NCBI RefSeq assembly: GCF_004054195.1
Contig: NZ_SBIW01000004.1
Span: forward strand, 124,001-188,000
Reading direction: 5' to 3'
Length of the DNA: 64,000 nt
Origin: Mucilaginibacter gilvus
Lineage (GTDB): Bacteria; Bacteroidota; Bacteroidia; Sphingobacteriales; Sphingobacteriaceae
The notes under the pieces were generated by a model that was given only the letters and a program-made list of their open reading frames with translations, was not told the DNA's origin and ran no database searches. Every line of letters begins with the position of its first letter. The first letter of the stretch is position 1. Below are positions 16,992 through 25,153 of this stretch, one piece after another. Both the position numbers and the translations under genes were made by a program.

Positions 16992-17368
16992 TTTTTCTCT
17001 TTCTTTTTCGCTGTCTTTTCAAAAATCTGCACATCGGTTACCACCGAATCAGCATTCAACTTAAACAATAACCCTTTAAAATAAGCAGTATCAATGCCGC
17101 TCATTTTAAGGGTGATGTCGTAATAAAAACTTCTGTCGGTATGGCTGTTGCGTTGGGGGTATCTCAGCAGCAATATAACCTGTTTGTAGGTAAGCCCCTT
17201 TAATTTATGTGTAGCCAGCAGGTCATCTACCATCATATACCTTTTAGGGAAGTCGATGCCGTCGCCATCGTTCCATGCGCGCCTATCAAAAGGGCGCTTG
17301 TTTTTACAACCTGCAATACCCAATATGGCAACAACACAAAAGATAAAAGCCCACCTGATGATACTCAT
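16988..17368 (-). CDS. Small lipoprotein, BamE-like fold possible
   Basis: 126-residue protein with an N-terminal lipobox (FCVVAILGIAGCKNK; lipidated Cys near residue 21). The mature part contains KGLTYKQVILLLRYPQRN, which resembles the turn motif of SmpA/OmlA (BamE)-like domains, and a Lys-rich tail (KTAKKKEKK). It lies 2 nt downstream of thrC and is coupled to the HAD gene, so it is probably read as the fourth gene of the thr operon. There is no evident link to threonine synthesis. Confidence 0.7.
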   Translation of the reverse strand: MSIIRWAFIFCVVAILGIAGCKNKRPFDRRAWNDGDGIDFPKRYMMVDDLLATHKLKGLTYKQVILLLRYPQRNSHTDRSFYYDITLKMSGIDTAYFKGLLFKLNADSVVTDVQIFEKTAKKKEKK

Positions 17369-17370
17369 GC

Positions 17371-18681
17371 TTAACTATTTGCCAGCAAATATCCTTTAAA
17401 TTCGTCAAAACCGGTGCCTAAACTTACCGCTTTGCTGTCTTTTTCTTCCAGTTCCTTTACCTGCTCGGGTATGGTTATCTCATGAGCTATCTGTTCCGTA
17501 AACACATCAGGGAACTTGCATGGATGCGCGGTTGATAAAAACACCCCGGTGGTATCATCGGCTTTATTTTCCTGCTGATATGCTTTTAAGGCTTTCCAGG
17601 CAATAGCGGTATGCGGACAAGCAACGTAGTTATAGGTGTCGAAGATCTCTTGTATAGCGGCTAAGGTAGCCTCATCGGTATAGGTGTAGCCTGTGATGAG
17701 GGCGTTTAATTGGTCCGGGTGTTCCTTAAACAGGTCCGCAATACGCACCCAGTTACTTGGGTTGCCTACATCCATGGCGTTGGATAAAGTAGCCACAGAC
17801 GGTTTTGGCTGATAAACGCCGGTTTTTAAAAACTCGGGCACGGTATCGTTCGCGTTTGTTGCCGCTATAAATTGTTCAACCGGCAAGCCCATTTTCCAGG
17901 CTAACAGGCCAGCACCAATGTTGCCGAAGTTACCACTTGGTACGGCAAAAACCACCTTGCTGGTACCACGCTTTAATAGTTGTGCGTAAGCGTTGAAATA
18001 GTAGAACGTTTGCGGGATAAGCCGGGCTATGTTAATAGAGTTGGCAGATGTTAAACGGAATTTGGCGTTCAGTTCAGCATCGGTAAAGGCTTGCTTAACC
18101 AATGCCTGGCAATCGTCGAATGTGCCGTCAATTTCCAGCGCACGGATGTTTTGCCCGTTGGTGGTTAACTGTAGTTCCTGTATATCGCTTACCTTACCTT
18201 TGGGGTAAAGGATGGTAACGCGTGTGTTGGGCACGCCTAAAAAGCCAAGGGCAACGGCACCACCCGTATCGCCCGATGTGGCAACCAGTACATCCAGTTG
18301 TTTTTCGCCGTCCTCTAAAAAGTAGCTCATGATGCGGCTCATAAAGCGCGCGCCAAAATCTTTAAAAGCCAGCGATGGGCCATGGAAAAGCTCCAGCACG
18401 TTTATCTTTTCTTCCAGCTTTACAACTGGGGCGTAAAAGTTAATTGCATCTTTAATTAGAGCCTTCAGGTCTTCCGCCGGGATATCATCGCCCAGAAGGT
18501 TTTGCGCAACATGATAGGCTATCTCGGGTAAAGTGTATTGGTCGAGGTTGTGGATAAATTTGTCGCCCAGATGCGGGATCTCAACGGGCATATAAAGCCC
18601 TTTATCCTGCGGCATGCTGTTAAAAACGGCCTCTTTAAAGCCAACTCTTAGTTCGGTATTATTGGTACTGTAGAATTTCAT
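17371..18681 (-). CDS. thrC: Threonine synthase
   Basis: PLP enzyme converting O-phosphohomoserine to threonine. At 436 residues it has the long-form N-terminal domain (MKFYSTNNTELRVGFKEAV), the PLP lysine in HGPSLAFKDFGARF near residue 112, the phosphate loop ATSGDTGGAVA, and PSGNFGNIGAG. It follows thrB by 117 nt that consist of a TCTGAATCAG-family palindrome. It is the third gene of the attenuator-controlled operon. Confidence 0.96.
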   Translation of the reverse strand: MKFYSTNNTELRVGFKEAVFNSMPQDKGLYMPVEIPHLGDKFIHNLDQYTLPEIAYHVAQNLLGDDIPAEDLKALIKDAINFYAPVVKLEEKINVLELFHGPSLAFKDFGARFMSRIMSYFLEDGEKQLDVLVATSGDTGGAVALGFLGVPNTRVTILYPKGKVSDIQELQLTTNGQNIRALEIDGTFDDCQALVKQAFTDAELNAKFRLTSANSINIARLIPQTFYYFNAYAQLLKRGTSKVVFAVPSGNFGNIGAGLLAWKMGLPVEQFIAATNANDTVPEFLKTGVYQPKPSVATLSNAMDVGNPSNWVRIADLFKEHPDQLNALITGYTYTDEATLAAIQEIFDTYNYVACPHTAIAWKALKAYQQENKADDTTGVFLSTAHPCKFPDVFTEQIAHEITIPEQVKELEEKDSKAVSLGTGFDEFKGYLLANS

Positions 18682-18689
18682 TTTGGTTG

Positions 18690-18795
18690 TCTGAATCAGA
18701 ATTTACAGAATTTTAAAATTTTCAAAATGTGTGAGGGCGCTGTATCGACTTATAGGATTCTGTAAATTCAATAATCCTGTAAATTCTGATTCAGA
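18690..18795. repeat. TCTGAATCAG-family palindrome, thrB-thrC gap
   Basis: Perfect 19-bp arms, TCTGAATCAGAATTTACAG at 18690-18708 and its complement at 18777-18795, with an inner imperfect stem. The element runs from just after the thrB stop to just before the thrC ATG. Confidence 0.85.
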
Positions 18796-18798
18796 TAA

Positions 18799-19809
18799 TT
18801 ACCCTATCACCCTTGGCCCCTTATCATTTATAGTTGATACGTAACCGTTAGAGCCTATTTTTATGCTTGTTAAATGTTTTTGTAATTTCTGCGTGATGCG
18901 TTTGGCGGTTTCCTCATCCCGGGTGAAAGCAAAAACCGATGGGCCCGAACCGGATATACCGAAGCTTACCGCTCCCATTTCCATGGCCATTTCGCGCATG
19001 ATGTAAAAATCGGGGATCAGCATACTGCGTACCGGCTCTACCAGTACATCCTTCATGCTACGGCCTATCAGGTCGATATCCTGCATAAACAGGCCGCTTA
19101 CCAGGCCTGCTATATTGCCCCATTGAGTAACGGCATCTTTCATGAAGATCTTGTTCCGGATGATCTGCCTTGCCTCGCGGGTGGGAACATCCACGTCCGG
19201 GAAAACGATGGCGCACCATAAACCGTCGGGGTGTGGCAGGCGCACCACGTCAAGCGGTTCGTAGCTGCGGATCAGCACAAAGCCGCCCAGCAAAGCCGGT
19301 GCCACGTTATCCGCATGGCCATGCCCGCAAGCCATTTCCTCACCTTTCATTGCGAAAGGTAAAAGCGTAGCCGCGTCGCTATCATCGCCTAACAGGGTTT
19401 TAATGGCGAACAAACCAGCGACCGTACTGGCCGAACTGGACCCCAATCCACTGCCGATGGGCATTTTTTTGTGCAACTCTATATCTAAACCAATATCGGT
19501 GCGGCCTAAGCTTTGCAGGTAATGCTGCACGCTTACGCTTACGGTGTTCTTTGCCGGGTTTAGTGGCAGGCGGCCATCGTCGCCAGTAATTTTGCTGATG
19601 GTAATGCCGGGTTTATCCGTCAGGCGCATAATTACCTCGTCGCCCGGCTCGTTAACCGCGAAGCCCAGCACATCGAAACCGCAAACCACATTGGCAACGG
19701 TAGCGGGCGCAAAAACATGGATAGAGCCCCCCCCGCCCCCTGAAGGGGGAGTAGCCCGCCCCGCCCCCTTAAGGGGGAGCTTAAAATCTTGTATGTCGTT
19801 ATTATTCAT
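18799..19809 (-). CDS. thrB: Homoserine kinase with repeat-encoded N-terminal insert
   Basis: GHMP kinase phosphorylating homoserine. It shows IHVFAPATVANVVCGFD, the ATP loop PIGSGLGSSSASTVAG, and the C-terminal GISGSGPSVFAF. At 336 residues it is about 20-25 longer than usual, and the excess is at the start: residues 11-29 (LPLKGAGRATPPSGGGGGS) are read from two tandem arms of the CCCCCTGAAGGGGGA repeat, after which the normal sequence begins at IHVFAP. The ATG at 19809 lies in the loop between that arm and a complementary arm downstream of thrA. An ATG after the insert is not available, so the extension is probably translated. Confidence 0.94.
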   Translation of the reverse strand: MNNNDIQDFKLPLKGAGRATPPSGGGGGSIHVFAPATVANVVCGFDVLGFAVNEPGDEVIMRLTDKPGITISKITGDDGRLPLNPAKNTVSVSVQHYLQSLGRTDIGLDIELHKKMPIGSGLGSSSASTVAGLFAIKTLLGDDSDAATLLPFAMKGEEMACGHGHADNVAPALLGGFVLIRSYEPLDVVRLPHPDGLWCAIVFPDVDVPTREARQIIRNKIFMKDAVTQWGNIAGLVSGLFMQDIDLIGRSMKDVLVEPVRSMLIPDFYIMREMAMEMGAVSFGISGSGPSVFAFTRDEETAKRITQKLQKHLTSIKIGSNGYVSTINDKGPRVIG

Positions 19810-19853
19810 ATAAACTATTTAAATTCTGTTCCCCCTTCAGGAATTAGGGGGCT
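19726..19853. repeat. CCCCCTGAAGGGGGA palindrome spanning the thrB start
   Basis: Left arms 19726-19750 and 19763-19787 (two tandem copies inside thrB) and right arm 19821-19853 in the thrA-thrB gap (AATTCTGTTCCCCCTTCAGG). The thrB start codon (19807-19809) is in the loop. Confidence 0.8.
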
Positions 19854-19854
19854 T

Positions 19855-22305
19855 CTAATTAGCGCCCACATTTATCAGGTCTGCAAATACGCCGGCGGCG
19901 GTTACTTCTGCACCAGCGCCGGGGCCTTTTACTACCAGCGGGCGGTCCTTGTACCTGTCGGTTGTAAATGATATAATGTTATCGCTGCCACTAAGCATAT
20001 AGAAAGGATGGTTCTCATCAACCATTTGCAGGGTGATGGATGCCTTGCCATTTTCCAGCTTGCCTATGTAGCGCAGCACTTTTTTATCTCTTTCTGCTGT
20101 GTCTTTCAGGTTTGCAAAGAAAGCATCTTCGCTTTTTAATGCTGCATAAAAATCTTCAACAGTTTGTGCATCAAGGCAGGATTGCGGTAGAATGTTATCT
20201 ATCTGCACATCGGCTGCTTCCATTTCATAACCGGCATCGCGGGCCAGGATCAGCATTTTGCGCATAAAATCCTTACCGCTCAAATCGTCGCGCGGGTCTG
20301 GTTCAGTGTAGCCTTTTTCCTGCGCCTCTTTTACCACATCATGGAAGTTGGCGTCACCTTTAAAGTAGTTAAAGATGAAAGAAATGGTGCCCGAAAGGAT
20401 AGCCTCGATGCGTTGTACTCTGTCCCCACTGCTCATCAGGTCCTTCAAAGTACGGATGATTGGGAGGCCGGCACCCACATTAGTTTCGTAAAAGAAATCA
20501 ACGCCGTGTCTGCGCGCGGTATCCCTAAAAGTTTTGTATTGGCTGTAACTTGCCGAATTTCCTATTTTATTGCAGGTGACAACCGAAATATTCGATTTAA
20601 AAACCTCCTCGTAGAAACCTATTGGGGCGGGGTTGGCGGTGTTATCAATAAAAACGCAATTCGGTAGGTTCATCTCCTTCATGTGGTGGATAAAGGTTTT
20701 CAGATCGGCCACGTGGTGCGATTGCGCCAATTCATCCTCCCAGCTGTCAAGAGGCAGTCCGTCAGCATTGAACACCATTTTACGGGTGTTGCTGATACCG
20801 GCTATTTTAACCTGGATGCCGTTATTTTTTTGCAAGAAATCGCGGTGGGCATTCAATTGATTAAATAAGGTTTTGCCGATGTTGCCGGTACCCAGGCAAA
20901 ATGCATGGAGCGTTTTAGTAAGTTGGATAAAAAAAGCATCGTGCACCGCATTGAGGGCTTTTGCCAGGTCGGTCGCGGAAATGATCACCGAGATATTATA
21001 CTCTGATGATCCCTGCGCTATCGCCCTTACGTTGATACCATTACGGCCAAGCGCGTGGAATAATTTTCCGCTTACACCTGGTGTTTGCTTCATGTTTTCA
21101 CCTACGATAGCCAATATCGCCTGGCCTTTTTCTACCACCAGTGGTTCCAGTTTGTTGGCTAACAGCTCGAGTTCAAATTCCTGTTCTATCAAAAACTTTG
21201 CTTTCTCCACGTCATTCGGCTGCACCGCAAAGGTGATGCTGTGTTCTGATGACGACTGAGTGATCAATATGATATTGATCTGCTCTCTCGCCAACAATGA
21301 GAATAAACGGCCGCTAAAGCCCGATTTGCCTACCATGCCGCTGCCTTCGAGGCTTAAGATGCTGATATTATTGATGGAGGATATACCTTTTATAGGAAGG
21401 GTGGAAGATTTGCAATCGTGGCGGATAACGGTACCTGCAAATTCCGGCTCGAAGGTGTTTTTGATCACGATTGGAATCTTCTTCAAAAACGCCGGGATCA
21501 TGGTTGGCGGATATATCACCTTGGCACCGAAATACGAAAGCTCCATTGCTTCGGTATAAGTAAGCTCTTCTAAGGAGAACGCTTTTTTTACCATACGCGG
21601 GTCGGCGGTCATCATGCCGTTTACGTCGGTCCATATTTGAATTTCCTGCGCGTTGAGTGCCGATCCAAATATAGCTGCGGTATAATCGCTGCCGCCACGG
21701 CCAAGTGTTGTTATCTGCCCTGCATCGTTACCTGCAATGAAACCTGTAACGATCAGTAATTTATCGCTGTGTTCCTTATAGAAAGTTTGGATCAGCAGGT
21801 CGGTAAGTTCCTGGTTAACGCGGGCGTTGCCAAATGCGCTATCCGTTTTTATCAGTTCGGAGGCATCCACAAACATCGCTTCGGGGAAATGTTGTGCCGC
21901 TATTTTGCTGATCATCATTGCCGAGCAGCGTTCGCCATAGCTCAGGATGGTATCGCGGGTTTTGGCGGTAAGCTCTCTAAGGGTAAGCACGCCTTGCAAT
22001 AATTCCTCTAACTGGTTAAAGTGAATTTTTAGGCGGGTATAGGCTGGATTTTGGTTTTGAATATCCAACAACGCTTTTACCACTTCAAAGTGGCGGCGTT
22101 CCAGTTCGGCCAGCTCGGCGGTAAATTCTTTGCCTTCCGCTGCCCCCTCTGCCATGGATATAAGCAGGTTGGTAATGCCACTCATAGCCGATAATACAAC
22201 CACCGGCTTGCTGCCGTTTTTGTTCTCTTCCCTTAGTATTTCCAGCAGGGTTTTGATGCTGTTTACCGATCCTACGGAGGTTCCTCCGAATTTTAAAACT
22301 TTCAT
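19855..22305 (-). CDS. thrA: Bifunctional aspartokinase / homoserine dehydrogenase
   Basis: Catalyses the first and third steps of threonine synthesis. Residues 1-295 are aspartokinase (MKVLKFGGTSVGSV; TLGRGGSDYTAA). Residues 310-455 hold two ACT-type regulatory domains (SLEGSGMVGKSGFSGRLF, ENMKQTPGVSGKLF). From about residue 465 comes NAD(P)-dependent homoserine dehydrogenase (FCLGTGNIGKTLFNQL, NVGAGLPIIRTL, GTISFIFNYF). The 816 residues match the fused ThrA length. It is the first structural gene behind the threonine leader peptide and attenuator at 22412-22544, and a 78-bp palindrome lies between attenuator and ATG. Confidence 0.97.
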   Translation of the reverse strand: MKVLKFGGTSVGSVNSIKTLLEILREENKNGSKPVVVLSAMSGITNLLISMAEGAAEGKEFTAELAELERRHFEVVKALLDIQNQNPAYTRLKIHFNQLEELLQGVLTLRELTAKTRDTILSYGERCSAMMISKIAAQHFPEAMFVDASELIKTDSAFGNARVNQELTDLLIQTFYKEHSDKLLIVTGFIAGNDAGQITTLGRGGSDYTAAIFGSALNAQEIQIWTDVNGMMTADPRMVKKAFSLEELTYTEAMELSYFGAKVIYPPTMIPAFLKKIPIVIKNTFEPEFAGTVIRHDCKSSTLPIKGISSINNISILSLEGSGMVGKSGFSGRLFSLLAREQINIILITQSSSEHSITFAVQPNDVEKAKFLIEQEFELELLANKLEPLVVEKGQAILAIVGENMKQTPGVSGKLFHALGRNGINVRAIAQGSSEYNISVIISATDLAKALNAVHDAFFIQLTKTLHAFCLGTGNIGKTLFNQLNAHRDFLQKNNGIQVKIAGISNTRKMVFNADGLPLDSWEDELAQSHHVADLKTFIHHMKEMNLPNCVFIDNTANPAPIGFYEEVFKSNISVVTCNKIGNSASYSQYKTFRDTARRHGVDFFYETNVGAGLPIIRTLKDLMSSGDRVQRIEAILSGTISFIFNYFKGDANFHDVVKEAQEKGYTEPDPRDDLSGKDFMRKMLILARDAGYEMEAADVQIDNILPQSCLDAQTVEDFYAALKSEDAFFANLKDTAERDKKVLRYIGKLENGKASITLQMVDENHPFYMLSGSDNIISFTTDRYKDRPLVVKGPGAGAEVTAAGVFADLINVGAN

Positions 22306-22329
22306 TGATTGCGATAAATTAAATCTTTG

Positions 22330-22407
22330 GCCTCACCCTGCCCTCTCCAAGGGAGAGGGTGAAAACTCATTTTAAGTCCTCTCCTTTGGAGAGGATTTAG
22401 GTGAGGC
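22330..22407. repeat. GCCTCACC...GGTGAGGC palindrome in the thrA leader
   Basis: Outer 8-bp arms GCCTCACC / GGTGAGGC enclose two inner hairpins (CCCTCTCCAAGGGAGAGGG and CCTCTCCTTTGGAGAGG). It lies between the attenuator terminator and thrA, so it would be part of the read-through mRNA. Confidence 0.75.
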
Positions 22408-22411
22408 TAAT

Positions 22412-22444
22412 AAAAAAGCCTTCCTCTTTGCGGAGGAAGGCTTT
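22412..22444 (-). terminator. Attenuator terminator of the thr operon
   Basis: Perfect 12-bp stem (AAAGCCTTCCTC pairs with GAGGAAGGCTTT, 22415-22426 and 22433-22444) with a 6-nt loop, followed on the coding strand by a run of T. It is 34 nt after the leader-peptide stop and about 107 nt before thrA. Its 5' arm contains CTTCCTCC, exactly complementary to GGAGGAAG in the leader coding region, which gives an alternative antiterminator pairing. Confidence 0.88.
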
Positions 22445-22478
22445 CATTTGGTTTGTCTTTATGTTTTACACCATACGA

Positions 22479-22544
22479 TTATCTTCCTCCAAGTTTTATC
22501 CCGGTGGTAATAATTGTTGTAATTGTGGTGTTGTTAGTAGTCAT
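22479..22544 (-). CDS. thrL: Threonine/isoleucine-rich leader peptide
   Basis: 21-codon ORF beginning MTTNNTTITTIITTG and ending in GGR, then TAA. Eight Thr and four Ile codons fall within the first 16 positions (Thr: 2, 3, 6, 7, 9, 10, 13, 14; Ile: 8, 11, 12, 16). It lies upstream of thrA on the same strand, followed by a terminator. The last sense codons contain GGAGGAAG, which can pair with the terminator's 5' arm. A ribosome stalled at Thr/Ile codons would leave GGAGGAAG free to form the antiterminator; a ribosome reaching the stop would cover it and let the terminator form. This is the logic of the gammaproteobacterial thr leader. The ORF has no homologous sequence I can name and was found by composition and position. 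Confidence 0.85.
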   Translation of the reverse strand: MTTNNTTITTIITTGIKLGGR

Positions 22545-22555
22545 ATATAATGTGG

Positions 22556-22587
22556 GTAAAGTAAGTAGATTATTTTCTAACAAACAA
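22556..22587 (-). promoter_or_regulatory. Candidate thr operon promoter
   Basis: On the minus strand TACTTTAC (22563-22556) is a partial match to TAnnTTTG, with TTG 21 nt upstream (22587-22585). It would start transcription only a few bases before the leader ATG, so a different upstream promoter remains possible. Confidence 0.3.
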
Positions 22588-22650
22588 GGGTTATTTTCAT
22601 TTTTATTAAATATCCATTATAATGCTTATAATTTGTAACATTAGCTCATT

Positions 22651-23232
22651 ATGAAACGGTATTTAATAACAGCAATTTTGGCGCTTCTGCTTAGGTGTGC
22701 CCTGGCTCAGGGTGTGAAAGATTCGCTTGTATATCATCTGCCTATGGTTAATGATAAGCTGATTTATACTGACACTGTTAAGGTAACAGGTAAAAAAGCT
22801 TTATTAGATAGCGCAGCCAATGCCTGGTTCAAAAACTATTTCAAAAACTATCGGCCTTATCCGGCAGACAGAGAAATTGACGCAGGTGCAGCTGTTTTTA
22901 ACCAGGCCATGTTAGAATTTAAAGTGTCTCCCGGGTTGATAGCTATCGATTACTTCGCTGCGGTTTCTATAAAAATAACCTGTGGCAATAACTTTTACAC
23001 GTATAAAATTTATGAGATCAGTTTCCGGCCAAAGAACGGCGTGCTGAATAAGATTGGTTATCAGAAGAATCCGGAGTATTTGATTGAGCTTTATAAGAAG
23101 AAATATTTGGGGTTGATAACCTCGATGAGCTTAAGCCGCGGGATGATAAGGGAATACCTGGATAAAATGAATACGGCAGTTATTGCCTGTATTGAATCGC
23201 TAAATAGGGCGATGGCGAATAAAACAATGTAA
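22651..23232 (+). CDS. Secreted hypothetical protein
   Basis: 193 residues with an N-terminal signal peptide (MKRYLITAILALLLRCALAQG, cleavage after about residue 19). The mature protein has KALLDSAANAWFKNYFKNYRP and a central beta-rich segment (IDYFAAVSIKITCGNNFYTYKIYEISFRP). It resembles DUF4468-type secreted proteins of Bacteroidota in layout, but I cannot assign it firmly. It is divergent from the thr leader and ends 22 nt before rsgA. Confidence 0.65.
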   Translation: MKRYLITAILALLLRCALAQGVKDSLVYHLPMVNDKLIYTDTVKVTGKKALLDSAANAWFKNYFKNYRPYPADREIDAGAAVFNQAMLEFKVSPGLIAIDYFAAVSIKITCGNNFYTYKIYEISFRPKNGVLNKIGYQKNPEYLIELYKKKYLGLITSMSLSRGMIREYLDKMNTAVIACIESLNRAMANKTM

Positions 23233-23254
23233 TTGAGTATTTTTGGCGCTGAAT

Positions 23255-24172
23255 ATGCAGGGGCTCGTAACAAAATCAACCGGAAGCTGGTACCAGGTGA
23301 AAACCGGCGACCAGACTATAGATTGCCGTATAAAAGGAAAATTCCGCACTAAGGGAATCACTACTACTAACCCATTGGCGGTTGGCGATGTAGTGGATTT
23401 TGAGATGGAGCCCGAACAGGAAACCGGTGTAATAACCAACCTGCAGCAGCGCAAAAACTATATTATTCGCAAGTCCATCAACTTGTCCAAACAAGCGCAG
23501 ATCATCGCGGCAAACCTGGATTTGGCCCTACTGATAGTAACGCTGGCATCGCCCCGCACATCACTTGGCTTTATCGATCGCTTTTTGGTTACTGCTGAGG
23601 CTTATGGCATTACCGCCTGCTTAATATTTAATAAACTCGACCTTTTTAGCGATGAAGGGTTGGAGATACTGGCAGAATACCAATCCGTTTACGAGAACAT
23701 CGGGTACAAATGTTATTCGGTTTCAGCATTGGAAGGCACGAACATAGATACCGTTCAGGATCTTTTAAAAAATAAAGTTACGCTATTCTCGGGCCACTCG
23801 GGCGTAGGGAAATCAAGCTTAATTAACCGCCTGCTACCAGATCTTGATCTGCGCACCCACATGATATCCGACTGGAGCGACAAGGGTATGCACACCACTA
23901 CCTTTGCCGAAATGTTTGAGCTGCCGCAGGGCGGTTACATTATCGATACTCCAGGCATTCGGGAGTTAGGTGTTATCGACATAGAAAAACAGGAGCTTGG
24001 CCACTTTTTCCCCGAGATGCGCGAGCTGATGAACCAATGCCGTTTTAACAACTGCCGACACATAAACGAACCTGGCTGCGCGGTGCTTGCTGCTATTGAA
24101 GAAGGTAATATCGCATTGTCGCGTTATGATAGTTACCTGAGTATTTATAATGGGAACGATACGAGGGCGTAG
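23255..24172 (+). CDS. rsgA: Ribosome small-subunit maturation GTPase RsgA
   Basis: Circularly permuted GTPase acting late in 30S assembly. An OB-fold occupies residues 1-75. G-motifs appear in permuted order: NKLD (G4), then GHSGVGKSSLINRL (G1) and DTPGIREL (G3). A C-terminal zinc knuckle follows, CRFNNCRH...EPGC. ATG 23255 (MQGLVTKSTG) is chosen; a TTG at 23243 would add 4 residues. The stop leads straight into a CCCCCTGAAGGGGGA arm. Confidence 0.95.
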   Translation: MQGLVTKSTGSWYQVKTGDQTIDCRIKGKFRTKGITTTNPLAVGDVVDFEMEPEQETGVITNLQQRKNYIIRKSINLSKQAQIIAANLDLALLIVTLASPRTSLGFIDRFLVTAEAYGITACLIFNKLDLFSDEGLEILAEYQSVYENIGYKCYSVSALEGTNIDTVQDLLKNKVTLFSGHSGVGKSSLINRLLPDLDLRTHMISDWSDKGMHTTTFAEMFELPQGGYIIDTPGIRELGVIDIEKQELGHFFPEMRELMNQCRFNNCRHINEPGCAVLAAIEEGNIALSRYDSYLSIYNGNDTRA

Positions 24173-24205
24173 ACCCCAGCCCCTGAAGGGGGAGCAGAAT
24201 TTAAA
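24173..24205. repeat. CCCCCTGAAGGGGGA-family single arm
   Basis: CCCCAGCCCCTGAAGGGGGA followed by GCAGAATTTAAA in the rsgA-dtd gap; no complementary arm. Confidence 0.7.
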
Positions 24206-24219
24206 ATAACGAGATAAAC

Positions 24220-24678
24220 ATGCGCGCAGTACTACAACGGGTTAAACAAGCAAGCTGCACTGTTGATGGAAACATTACGGGAGAAATTGGCTTAGGCTTT
24301 TTAGTTTTGGTTGGTATTGAAGATGCCGATGCAGAGGAAGATTTGCTATGGCTGGCGCAAAAAATAGTGGGTATGCGTGTGTTCGGCGATGAGAATGGGT
24401 TGATGAATAAAGCGCTTGCCGATGTTGGTGGCGACATTTTGTTAATATCGCAGTTCACCCTATTTGCTCAAACTAAAAAAGGTAACCGACCATCGTTTAT
24501 AAAAGCCGCCCGGCCTGATAAAGCTATCCCGATGTATGAGAAAATGATAACCGTGCTGGAAACCCTTACCGGCAAAAAAATTGCCGCTGGTGTTTTTGGT
24601 GCCGATATGAAGATAAGCCTGCTAAACGATGGCCCGGTGACAATTGTGATGGATACGAAGGACAAAGACAACCATTAA
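24220..24678 (+). CDS. dtd: D-aminoacyl-tRNA deacylase
   Basis: Removes D-amino acids, and glycine mischarged on tRNA-Ala, from tRNA. The 152-residue protein begins MRAVLQRVKQASCTV and has the SQFTLFAQ motif near residue 78 and the cross-subunit LNDGPVTI motif near residue 136. It is intact and the start is a clean ATG. The gap to the mazG-like gene is a palindromic repeat. Confidence 0.95.
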   Translation: MRAVLQRVKQASCTVDGNITGEIGLGFLVLVGIEDADAEEDLLWLAQKIVGMRVFGDENGLMNKALADVGGDILLISQFTLFAQTKKGNRPSFIKAARPDKAIPMYEKMITVLETLTGKKIAAGVFGADMKISLLNDGPVTIVMDTKDKDNH

Positions 24679-24714
24679 TTGATAACACGAGTTTCACTAA
24701 GGAAGGCGAATTTA

Positions 24715-24780
24715 TCACGCTAAGCCGCCAAGGTATTTATGATTGCAACTATGTCTTTGTGCCTTCGCGTCTTAGCGTGA
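24715..24780. repeat. CACGCTAAG palindrome, dtd-mazG gap
   Basis: Outer arms TCACGCTAAG (24715-24724) and CTTAGCGTGA (24771-24780) are a perfect 10-bp inverted repeat, with weaker inner matches (CCGCCAAGG and CTTTGTGCC). Confidence 0.75.
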
Positions 24781-24801
24781 AATTATATTTAACAAAATAC
24801 C

Positions 24802-25128
24802 ATGGAAATAAGCGAAGCCCAAACCCTTGTAGACAACTGGATAAAAACAACCGGCATCCGTTATTTTAACGAACTCACCAATACCGCTATCCTGATGGAG
24901 GAGGTTGGAGAGGTTGCCCGTATTATGGCGAGGCAGTACGGCGAACAGTCCTATAAAAAATCGGATACGGAAGTTAACCTGGCCGATGAGATGGCTGATG
25001 TGCTGTTTGTGCTGATCTGCCTGGCTAACCAAACCGGCATTAACCTTACCGATGCGCTGGAGAAAAATATGGTAAAAAAGAGCATCCGGGATGCCGACAG
25101 GCATCGGAATAATGAAAAGCTAAAATAA
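24802..25128 (+). CDS. MazG-like nucleotide pyrophosphohydrolase
   Basis: 108-residue all-alpha NTP pyrophosphatase. The metal-binding pairs are visible: EEVGEVAR (near residue 34) and ADEMADVLFVL (near residue 62), the ExxE...DxxxD pattern. The single short domain is like iMazG/RS21-C6 house-cleaning enzymes that remove non-canonical dNTPs. It follows dtd, another quality-control enzyme, on the same strand. Intact. Confidence 0.9.
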   Translation: MEISEAQTLVDNWIKTTGIRYFNELTNTAILMEEVGEVARIMARQYGEQSYKKSDTEVNLADEMADVLFVLICLANQTGINLTDALEKNMVKKSIRDADRHRNNEKLK

Positions 25129-25153
25129 TACAAATCGACATAAAAGTCTATTT

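Noticed and set aside
22453..22638. A 61-codon plus-strand ORF opposite the thr leader
   Set aside because: It is antisense to the Thr-rich leader and terminator; its Val/Ile-rich protein is the mirror of Thr/Ile codons and has no support as a gene.
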